64,000 nucleotides of DNA, from contig CAYRGC010000002.1 in assembly GCA_964423795.1 (NCBI GenBank), positions 1 to 64,000 on the forward strand, in the 5' to 3' direction. Origin of the DNA: CAYRGC01 sp964423795. Lineage in GTDB: Bacteria > Patescibacteriota > Gracilibacteria > Peribacterales > Peribacteraceae. Within the stretch, counting starts at the first letter, position 1. The number at the start of each line of letters is the position of its first letter. The notes under the pieces are model-generated. The model was given only the letters and a program-made list of their open reading frames with translations. It ran no database searches and was not told the origin of the DNA. Positions 57,774 through 64,000 of this stretch are shown one piece after another. The position numbers were made by a program, and so were the translations under genes.

Positions 57774-60431
57774 ATGCGCAAACACAAAAACCGGCAGCGT
57801 GCCCTTCTCGCGCTGTCCCTCTCCGCGGCCGGCATCGTCGTCGCTGCCACGGGATCCTTCGGCGCGTGGCTCGCGCTCGCGCCGGGCGCGCAGAACTTCG
57901 ACGGCGCGACGAAGATCGGCGTGAAGAACATGGATGCGAACGCCAAGACCGTCAGCGCGGTGATCAACGGATCGCCCGCCCTGTCCGCGGCGCGCGCGGC
58001 GGGCATCGTCCTTTCCGCGGAACCGAACGGCTGGGGATTCTACCTCTCCGCGAGCACGCGGCTTCTGTGCTTCGGAAAAATCGGCGTCAGCGAAGCGTGT
58101 TCGCTCCATCCCGTCACGCTCGGAACCCCCCACCACGTGTCGGTGGCGTACGACGCGTCGCAAGTACGCTTCTACGTCGACGGTCTTCCCGATGGCGCGA
58201 AACCGTTCACGGACACGTTCGATACGAAAGGCGCTTCGTACTTCATCGGCGGAACGCGCTACGAAAAATGGGGATCCGACAACTTCTTCGTCGGATCGAT
58301 CGGCAGCGTGCGCGTCTATTCATCCGCCCTCGATGCGACGCAGATCGCCGCCCTCGCGGCTGGCAAGCTGACGAACGCGGAGTCGACGCTGGTCGGCAAC
58401 TGGTTGGACCTCGGCGCCACGATGCCCGCTCCTGCACCGGCACCGGCACCTGCGCCCACACCGGCACCGGCCCCCACCCCTGCTCCCGCTCCCGCTCCGG
58501 CACCTGCACCGACACCCGTGCCGCCCGTCTGCCCCGTGCTTACGTGCGCCGCGCCCGCGGGATGCCGCTATCAAAACGCCCCGAAGGACACCACGGGTTG
58601 CCCGAGCGGATGCGGCTCCCTGGTATGCGATCGGAACGGATACTGCGGCGACGGCATCGTGCAGGCGAACGAACAGTGCGATGACCGGAACCGAAAGCCC
58701 GGTGACGGCTGCGACGGACGCTGCATGACCGAAACGTGCGGAGACGGCATCGTCACCCCGTCCCTGAGGGAACAGTGCGACGACGGGAATCTTTCCCCGG
58801 GAGACGGCTGCTCGTCGGCATGCCAGTTCGAGTACTGCGGAGACCGCATCGCGATCGCCTCCCTCGGCGAAACGTGCGACGACGGCAACCTGATCGCCGG
58901 CGACGGCTGCGATCAGAACTGCATCGCCGAAACGATCGGCCAACCCCCGGCGTGCGGGGACGGCGTCTGCCAGAACTCCTCGTGCCAAGGCCCCGGCTGT
59001 CCGGGCACCGAGACGAAGGCGAGCTGCCCGCAGGATTGCGGCGCGTGCCCCATGATTCCGTGCGCGGCGGCGGCCCCCGGCTGCCGTTACGACAACCCGT
59101 CGAAAGACGCCAACGGATGCCAAAACAGCTGCGGCACCCTCGTCTGCGAGCGAAGCGACTACTGCGGCGACGCGGTCTGCCGCGCGCCGGAGACCCCCTC
59201 CACGTGCCCGCAAGACTGCAAGCAAGCGGCAGCGTGGGTGCGCGTGCCCCGGGGCGTATCCGACGACCTGTTCGGCGGAGCGGCGCCGACTGCCGATGAC
59301 ACGCTCGCGCTGCGAATGGCCGAAAATATCGAATATCTCTCCTTCCCCACGGCGGAGCGGTATCTGCAGGCCGTGAGCGACGACCTCCGGAAGAAGGCCA
59401 TCGTGAAGAACGGCGCGATGGCGATCATGGATACGAAAACGGGAAAGAGCGTCGTTCTCCCGAATCCCACGCTCCCCGACGACGCCGATCCGACGTACAT
59501 GAACGCCGGACACACGATCGACGTGTTCGGCGCGGGGACGTTGAGCTCTTTGCTCGTGAACGTGCGCTACACCAAGGCGAAGACCAACGAACTTTCGACC
59601 GTCTCGCTCCGTTACGCCCTGAACGGCGAGGGAAGATACTCCTACGCCATCCTCGGCGGCGAGGGCGTCCCGTCCGCGAACGGCAAATTCGCGTACGTCG
59701 GGAACACCATCGTCAACCTCGAAACCGGCACGGTTCGCAAATACGTGCGACCGTCGCTCGGGCCGGAAGACGGCTGGAACCGGCCGCTCGCCGTGAGCAA
59801 CGACGGACTGAAGATCGCCTTCGAGGGATACGCGATCACGAAGGCGACGTATGACGGAGGCAAAGGACCGACGGACGTGCTTTCCAGCACGCTGATCGTC
59901 GTCGACAGCTCCACGAACGGCGTCTCCCGCTTCGCGCCGGCCCTTCCGCAGGACGAGTACGCGCCCTCGGGAGGATTCGTGCTTTCCGGCGACTTCACCA
60001 AGATCTTCTGCAACGGCCTGCGCGTGCGGAAAGTGAACGGCGCGACCGTTCTCGCGCGGCGCCCGTACCAGATCGATCCCCGCACCGGCGCGGCGTTCCC
60101 CCTGCTCGAGTCGATGCAGGCGGCCCTCGAGATTCCCACCTACCCGTACGGGTACTACTACGGACCGACCGTCGACGCCGCCAGCGCCGACGGCACACGC
60201 GTGCTCCTCCGCGCCTATCTGTACCGCGACAGGGACGGCGGCGGCCTGCAGACGACGCCCGAATACTGGCTGTACGACCTGACGAAGAAGAAATTCCTCT
60301 CGGTTTCCGGACCGCTGGAGGACGCGCCGCCCGCGAAGAGCGTCGTGCCCCTCGGATTCGCGCCGGACGGCTCGGCAGCGCTCATCAGCCAGGATAACGT
60401 TCAGCGGCTGCACAAGCTGGTACTGCCCTGA
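57774..60431 (+). CDS. Secreted LamG and DUF4215 surface protein
   Basis: The 885-residue protein has a signal peptide (residues 1-35), a LamG/concanavalin-like domain about 36-205 (YLSASTRLLCFGK ... VSVAYDASQVRFYVDGLPDG ... FVGSIGSVRVYSSALDATQI), a Pro/Ala linker about 220-250, two copies of the six-cysteine module (CAAPAGCRYQNAPKDTTGC; CAAAAPGCRYDNPSKDANGC), four DUF4215-type repeats (CDDGNLSPGDGCSSACQFE, CDDGNLIAGDGCDQNC) and a C-terminal domain of about 380 residues that reads like a PD40/beta-propeller region. It parallels the giant gene at 43489 in modules. No anchor is seen. Confidence 0.85.
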   Translation: MRKHKNRQRALLALSLSAAGIVVAATGSFGAWLALAPGAQNFDGATKIGVKNMDANAKTVSAVINGSPALSAARAAGIVLSAEPNGWGFYLSASTRLLCFGKIGVSEACSLHPVTLGTPHHVSVAYDASQVRFYVDGLPDGAKPFTDTFDTKGASYFIGGTRYEKWGSDNFFVGSIGSVRVYSSALDATQIAALAAGKLTNAESTLVGNWLDLGATMPAPAPAPAPAPTPAPAPTPAPAPAPAPAPTPVPPVCPVLTCAAPAGCRYQNAPKDTTGCPSGCGSLVCDRNGYCGDGIVQANEQCDDRNRKPGDGCDGRCMTETCGDGIVTPSLREQCDDGNLSPGDGCSSACQFEYCGDRIAIASLGETCDDGNLIAGDGCDQNCIAETIGQPPACGDGVCQNSSCQGPGCPGTETKASCPQDCGACPMIPCAAAAPGCRYDNPSKDANGCQNSCGTLVCERSDYCGDAVCRAPETPSTCPQDCKQAAAWVRVPRGVSDDLFGGAAPTADDTLALRMAENIEYLSFPTAERYLQAVSDDLRKKAIVKNGAMAIMDTKTGKSVVLPNPTLPDDADPTYMNAGHTIDVFGAGTLSSLLVNVRYTKAKTNELSTVSLRYALNGEGRYSYAILGGEGVPSANGKFAYVGNTIVNLETGTVRKYVRPSLGPEDGWNRPLAVSNDGLKIAFEGYAITKATYDGGKGPTDVLSSTLIVVDSSTNGVSRFAPALPQDEYAPSGGFVLSGDFTKIFCNGLRVRKVNGATVLARRPYQIDPRTGAAFPLLESMQAALEIPTYPYGYYYGPTVDAASADGTRVLLRAYLYRDRDGGGLQTTPEYWLYDLTKKKFLSVSGPLEDAPPAKSVVPLGFAPDGSAALISQDNVQRLHKLVLP

Positions 60432-60509
60432 TCCCCCTCCGCCCTTCCGCCGGGGGCGCGCCACTCGCGCGCGTACCCCGGTGACGAAGCGGGGCGCGGC
60501 GGCCGAGGA

Positions 60510-60962
60510 TCATCCCTCCCGGATCTCCGGCTCCACGACGCGCTCGAGGAGGAAGAGCGATTCCTGCCAGCCGAGGGTGCACATTTCCTCCGGGATCATC
60601 GGGGGAATGCCCTCCTGGACGATCGTGATCTCGGTGCCGACGAGCACCTTCTTGAGCGTGACCGTGGTGAGCATCTCCCCGGGCATGTTCGGATCATCGA
60701 ACGCGTCCGTGTACACGACGCGCTCGTTCGGAACGAGTTCGGTGTACGTGCCGCCGAAGGAGCTGCTGCCCCCCGTCGTGAAGTTGGTGAAGGACATGCG
60801 GTACTTCCCGCCCACCCTGGGATCGTTCTCGTGCATCTTCGCGGTGAAGCCGAACGGCGGGAGCCATTTGCACTTGGCGTCGGAATCGAGGAACGCCTTA
60901 TACACGCGCTCCGGCGGAGCCTTGAGGACGCGATGGAAGCGGACGGTGCCGGTTTTTGCCAT
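60510..60962 (-). CDS. SRPBCC-superfamily protein (AHSA1/START-like)
   Basis: The 150-residue protein begins MAKTGTVRFHRVLKAPPERV, the usual start of AHSA1-type SRPBCC domains, followed by YKAFLDSDAKCKWLPPFGFT, GGKYRMSFTNFTTGG and a C-terminal GWQESLFLLERVVE. SRPBCC proteins bind hydrophobic ligands in a helix-grip cavity; AHSA1 relatives may act as co-chaperones or enzymes. No catalytic residues are diagnostic. It stands alone between the LamG gene and a hypothetical gene in the same direction. Confidence 0.82.
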   Translation of the reverse strand: MAKTGTVRFHRVLKAPPERVYKAFLDSDAKCKWLPPFGFTAKMHENDPRVGGKYRMSFTNFTTGGSSSFGGTYTELVPNERVVYTDAFDDPNMPGEMLTTVTLKKVLVGTEITIVQEGIPPMIPEEMCTLGWQESLFLLERVVEPEIREG

Positions 60963-61028
60963 ACTGCGGAGGGGAAAGACGGGAAAGGAGACGAAGGGAA
61001 CGGTACCGCATGACGCCGAAAGATGGCA

Positions 61029-61649
61029 TTACTCGTACCAGCCGTTCTCGGGATCATTCTGCTTGAACACCAGTTTTTTCGAGAGCAGATCCCTCAACTT
61101 CCCACAGTACGTCACGAGATCCGCATCGACTTTTTCCTCGGCGATGCTGCCGTCCTTCCGGCTCCTCAGGAGAAAGGCGACGTGTCTCAGCGATGCTCCG
61201 AATATCGTCCGCGCGCGGACATCCCTGCGCACCGGAAATCCCCCCACGTTCTTCCCGTCGGAGTTCAGGCCATTGAGAATTTCCTCGGCGCGCCGGAGAT
61301 CGAATCCCTTGCTCGCGAACTCCCGCTCGAGCAATCCGGGCGCAAGCTCCTCGATCTGATCCAGCGCCGGCAGGGCGTCGATCACTTGATCCTTTGAACG
61401 TTTCAACTCCGTCGCTACCCATGTTTTGATCTCCTCATCGAGAGGCTCCCGAGGATCGCGCATTACTCGAATCAATTTTTCACGGTTCTTCGAGAGCGGA
61501 GAGACGAGCGCGTCGATTTCCCTTTTTACGATTTGATCCAGCGCCGCCGGATCCTGTTCGGCCGGCACGTCCATCCGCATGAGCAGGGCGACGTCATGGA
61601 GACGCTCCATGAGCGGATCGGGCGCTTCCGGGGGCTTTTCGTTCTGCAT
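61029..61649 (-). CDS. Hypothetical helical protein
   Basis: The 206-residue protein starts MQNEKPPEAPDPLMERLHDV and is mostly helical and charged (DQIVKREIDALVSPLSKNRE; TWVATELKRSKDQVIDALPA; DALPALDQIEELAPGLLERE). No membrane segment or signal peptide, no recognised motif. Possibly cytosolic and multimeric by its helical content. Its neighbours do not point to a pathway. Confidence 0.6.
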   Translation of the reverse strand: MQNEKPPEAPDPLMERLHDVALLMRMDVPAEQDPAALDQIVKREIDALVSPLSKNREKLIRVMRDPREPLDEEIKTWVATELKRSKDQVIDALPALDQIEELAPGLLEREFASKGFDLRRAEEILNGLNSDGKNVGGFPVRRDVRARTIFGASLRHVAFLLRSRKDGSIAEEKVDADLVTYCGKLRDLLSKKLVFKQNDPENGWYE

Positions 61650-61697
61650 GCATGCAGCGTAGTGACCTTTCGGCCGTCAAACCAGCGAAAGGCGACG

Positions 61698-62522
61698 TTA
61701 CTCCTTCTTCACGCGCTTGAGCTCCGCCACGAGGATGAAGCTCACGATCACGAGGAGGAACCACGAGCCGATGATCCCCAGGTGCACCATCTGCCAACCG
61801 CCCGACTGGTGACGGTACTGCCACGCGTGGAGCGAGGTCGCGATGTTCTCCGCGATCCACACGAAGAAGCAGATGAGCACGAACGCGAGGGCGACGGGCA
61901 TGCTGCGCCGGCGGTTGGTGCTGAAAAAGAGCCTCGTTCTCCAGAATACGACGAAGAGCAGCGGGATGAGGAGAATGCGGAGATCGGGCATGTAGACGTT
62001 CGTGAAGAAGTTGCCGTAGATCGCGCCGCCGACGACGCCCGCGAGGACGCGCGGCGGCCAATCGCGCAGTTCGATGCGGAAGTAGCGCCACCCTTGGGTG
62101 AGGAAGCTCGCGACGCTCGCGTACATGAATCCGCTGAAGAGGGGCACGCCGAAGATCTTCGCGTACGCGAACGACGGGTACGACCACTGGCCGTGATGGA
62201 CCTTGAAGATCTCCATCCCCAGCCCGAGCAGGTGGAAGAGGCAGATCACTTTGAGCTCGTCCTTCGTCTCGAGCCCGGAGAAGTAGAGGAACGCCTGCAT
62301 CGCGAGACAAAGAAGAAGCAACACGTCGTACCGCGGAAGCGGGAGCAGCGACGGGAACGCCTGCGTGAGGAGGAGCATCGCGAAGATGAAGGCCGGGAAC
62401 AGGCACGCGAGCGCGTTCTTGATCCCGAAAATCAGGAACTCGTTCCAGAACGCCTGCCAGCGCGAGTGCGACGGCAGGGATCGGAAGTGACGTTCGAGGG
62501 CGTGACTGATCGCGGTTTGCAC
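61698..62522 (-). CDS. DUF817 family membrane protein
   Basis: The 274-residue protein has about eight membrane helices and the DUF817 pattern: FLIFGIKNALACLFPAFIFA, PRYDVLLLLCLAMQAFLYF, ETKDELKVICLFHLLGLGME, FKVHHGQWSYPSFAYAKIFG and GSWFLLVIVSFILVAELKRV. Conserved polar residues (F-K-V-H-x-G-x-W-x-Y-P) in the second loop are typical of the family, whose function is unknown. The start at 62522 lies directly upstream of an A+T-rich spacer before the RNA genes. Confidence 0.85.
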   Translation of the reverse strand: MQTAISHALERHFRSLPSHSRWQAFWNEFLIFGIKNALACLFPAFIFAMLLLTQAFPSLLPLPRYDVLLLLCLAMQAFLYFSGLETKDELKVICLFHLLGLGMEIFKVHHGQWSYPSFAYAKIFGVPLFSGFMYASVASFLTQGWRYFRIELRDWPPRVLAGVVGGAIYGNFFTNVYMPDLRILLIPLLFVVFWRTRLFFSTNRRRSMPVALAFVLICFFVWIAENIATSLHAWQYRHQSGGWQMVHLGIIGSWFLLVIVSFILVAELKRVKKE

Positions 62523-62647
62523 AGAGACGAAGCGTAGCGCTTCTTAGAACTGAGACCAAAAGTCCGAATACATTATGTGTTCTATAGAAGAGAGTTGATT
62601 AGTAGCATGCAGGAGCGCGTCGAAGAGCACGGATCCGAATAACGTGC

Positions 62648-62653
62648 TATACT
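62648..62653 (+). promoter_or_regulatory. -10 element before the unassigned RNA
   Basis: TGCTATACTT at 62646-62655 places a transcription start near 62660. An uncertain -35 lies around 62626. Earlier bases (62523-62645) contain a GAAGCG/CGCTTC hairpin and nothing else recognisable. Confidence 0.4.
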
Positions 62654-62659
62654 TTCCGT

Positions 62660-62834
62660 CTCCGCTCCCTCACACCGTCGCTTCCGATTCGGTCACTAGA
62701 ATCCATCTCGGATTTCTCCTTCCACGACGTGTTAGACAAGTCGTGCCGAAGGCTGGCTCTGCCAGCCTGGAGGCACACCACTGAGGGAAAAGGAGAGTCC
62801 GCGAGAGGAAAAACCGTAGGTTTTTTCTTTCGCG
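62660..62834 (+). ncRNA. Unassigned structured RNA upstream of tmRNA
   Basis: No open frame of interest covers this stretch. CTCC..TCCCTCA (62660-62672) pairs with TGAGGGA..GGAG (62782-62795) to close it. Inside are hairpins CCGA/TCGG, GAATCC/GGATTT, CACGAC/GTCGTG and GGCTGGC-TCT-GCCAGCC. It ends in a long intrinsic terminator (62800-62834) with a CGCGAGAGGAAAAACC arm. Promoter, closed structure and terminator together suggest an independent RNA of about 175 bases. I could not match it to 6S, SRP or RNase P RNA by eye. Confidence 0.5.
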
Positions 62835-62841
62835 CATTTCT

Positions 62842-63247
62842 GGGGATGACAGGCTTCGACAGCGTGATTCTGGCGTGCGACCGCTTCTGTTCGGGTAGGC
62901 AACGATACCCGTCACCCACCGTTGCAACCTATAGATGCTGATAACATCTTCACCCGCCTCTCCGACACGGTCGAGAACGCTTTCGCGTCCCTCGCCCGCC
63001 AGCCGGTCTTGGCTTAAGGTCTGACTTTTCGGACCGCGTCTCGCCTCCCACTCCTGCCTAAGGGGATGAGACGTCACTAGCAGGGCTCTCGCATCATCCG
63101 ACGTCGTGATGCCCGAGAGTATCCAGACGTCATCCCTCGCGCGGGTCTCTGCCACTCTCCCACCGCCGCGAGAAACGAGAGTGCCATGACAGTACAAGCA
63201 TCCGCGCTACACGTTGGACCCGGGTTCAACTCCCGGCATCTCCACCA
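62842..63247 (+). ncRNA. ssrA: tmRNA (ssrA)
   Basis: The 5' end GGGGATGACAGGCTTCGAC and 3' end GGTTCAACTCCCGGCATCTC-CACCA are typical tmRNA ends; the acceptor GGGGATG pairs with CATCTCC. The T arm has TTCAA. A tag frame begins near GAT-GCT-GAT (62934-62942) and ends with TTG-GCT-TAA (63015-63017), giving a tag of roughly 26 residues ending in RQPVLA, longer than the usual 10-20. tmRNA with SmpB rescues stalled ribosomes and tags the nascent protein for degradation. It may serve as the attachment site for the A+T-rich genes that follow. Confidence 0.93.
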
Positions 63248-63300
63248 CACATTATTTTCACTATTCCTTGAACAAGCTTTTTGTTAAATTTATTTATTGC

Positions 63301-63795
63301 ATGATCGAGAGTAACCAAAAAGAACAATTCAGTTTGGCTTTTGTTCGAGCAGTTGCAGCAACAGCGGGTTTTAAAATCCGAAAGGAAGAAGTTGATGACG
63401 ACAGTATTGATATTGAAATCTGCGCTTCATATTCAGAAGAATTCTCACAATGTCCTCAATTAACAGTCCAATTGAAATGCACAGGCAGAGAAATTTTAAA
63501 TGCAACTGAAGTTTCATATCCAATCTCAATAAAAAATTATAATGATTTGAGAAGGAAAACACACGTGCCCCGGATTTTAGTAGTGATGAGAGTGCCTAAA
63601 AATATTCAGGAATGGTTAGAACATTCAGAAGAAAAAACAATAATTCAACACTGCTGTTATTGGGAATCTTTATTGGGGAAAGATGAAATTCCGAACCAAG
63701 ATACTGTTACAGTGTCCTTTCCTAGAAATCAGATGTTTAATCCGACATCGCTCAAGGAAATAATGAGGAAGATTAATAATGACCAACCACTTTAA
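63301..63795 (+). CDS. DUF4365 protein, PD-(D/E)XK nuclease-like
   Basis: From ATG 63301 (MIESNQKEQFSLAFVRAVAA) the 164-residue protein matches DUF4365: TAGFKIRKEEVDDDSIDIEI followed by CPQLTVQLKCTGREIL, a D...(x)-Q-L-K active-site arrangement of the PD-(D/E)XK superfamily, and IKNYNDLRRKTHVPRILVVM near the middle. Base composition is markedly A+T-rich, unlike everything to its left. Its stop overlaps the next gene's ATG. DUF4365 proteins are commonly found in mobile and defence contexts; the role here is inferred from position behind tmRNA. Confidence 0.75.
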   Translation: MIESNQKEQFSLAFVRAVAATAGFKIRKEEVDDDSIDIEICASYSEEFSQCPQLTVQLKCTGREILNATEVSYPISIKNYNDLRRKTHVPRILVVMRVPKNIQEWLEHSEEKTIIQHCCYWESLLGKDEIPNQDTVTVSFPRNQMFNPTSLKEIMRKINNDQPL

Positions 63796-64000
63796 TGCCT
63801 AATCGTTTTCCTTACATCGAGCTAGTCGCAGCACTAAAGCCTGCAGATATAAATGATTATCTGTCCGGCCGAAAGTGGAAAATTGCGAAACAAAAAGAGG
63901 AAAAAATTATTTGGATGTTTAATGACGACCCTTCAAAAAATATTTTATTACCTTTAAAAAGAGATTACGTAGATTATGTAGACCGCAAAATTCAATTTAT
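63795..64000 (+). CDS. DUF4365 partner protein, 5' part only
   Basis: An ATG at 63795-63797 overlaps the previous stop as TAATG and opens a frame (MPNRFPYIELVAALKPADIN) that runs off the right edge after about 68 residues. Visible are a helix-like N-terminus and WKIAKQKEEKIIWMFNDDPS then NILLPLKRDYVDYVDRKIQF. The PLKRDYVDY segment resembles PL.R.F.DY motifs of hypothetical proteins encoded next to DUF4365 genes. A+T-rich like its neighbour. Translational coupling argues for a two-gene module. Family cannot be settled from the visible part. Confidence 0.55.
   Translation, partial: MPNRFPYIELVAALKPADINDYLSGRKWKIAKQKEEKIIWMFNDDPSKNILLPLKRDYVDYVDRKIQF

Noticed and set aside
58320..60464. 714-residue minus-strand frame opposite the LamG gene
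   Set aside because: No motif; composition reflects the complement of the surface-protein gene.
62660..62834. SRP (4.5S) RNA
   Set aside because: The conserved GGAA loop with its flanking SRP helix is absent.

Overview
The window is a gene-dense, G+C-rich (by eye near 60%, not counted) bacterial chromosome segment read with the standard code, since TGA is used repeatedly as a stop. Several traits suggest a member of the Patescibacteria/CPR: serine-rich secreted proteins with SLH and DUF4215-type cysteine repeats, 3D/peptidoglycan-binding and DoxX-like proteins, many genes without a Shine-Dalgarno, apparently leaderless transcripts, and REP-like repeats spread into coding sequence. No rRNA is present, so the phylum is an inference; I could not place it more finely.

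Layout. 1-2.9 kb: left-edge fragment of a TIR-like (ThsB/MTH538) protein, a decayed IS481-type transposase piece and a serine-rich secreted protein. 3.0-8.6 kb: a 3D-domain protein and a four-part sensory cluster (solitary ABC-type binding protein, PAS histidine kinase, receiver protein, second kinase). 8.6-11.7 kb: ECF sigma factor, DUF5667-like anti-sigma candidate and DoxX. 11.7-16.2 kb: YggT, tRNA-Arg, a tRNA-Arg-like element with two insertions, two divergent beta-carbonic-anhydrase-like proteins, an attenuator with a Ser/Cys leader peptide, and a 30-residue lysine-rich protein. 16.2-23.2 kb: riboflavin genes ribBA, ribH and ribE, interleaved with an SLH protein and an APC permease; ribE carries an in-frame DUF559 nuclease-like insertion. 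23.2-40.9 kb: methyltransferase, uvrA, redoxin, Nudix, an RSH protein fused to a DMT-type membrane domain, an M20 peptidase, an isoleucyl-tRNA synthetase containing two histidine-phosphatase domains, a holin-family protein and an MFS transporter. 41-48 kb: two SLH-like proteins, an Mrr-like nuclease and a giant cysteine-rich surface protein. 48-62.5 kb: small membrane and regulatory genes (TMEM175, PNPOx-like, EAL, TrhO, three DoxX-like paralogues, HNH, Zn-ribbon, LamG/DUF4215 surface protein, SRPBCC, DUF817). 62.6-64 kb: an unassigned structured RNA, tmRNA, and directly behind its 3' end an A+T-rich cassette beginning with a DUF4365 gene, which looks like an integrated island.

How it works together. 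Envelope genes dominate: SLH, LamG and cysteine-rich secreted proteins, permeases and small membrane proteins. Signalling is represented by two-component, ECF sigma, EAL and RSH proteins. Three riboflavin enzymes are present, each apparently with its own promoter; ribD is not in the window. The strongest oddities are enzymes that have absorbed foreign domains (RibE, IleRS, RSH), the attenuator, the split-looking tRNA-Arg relative, and the tmRNA-linked cassette.
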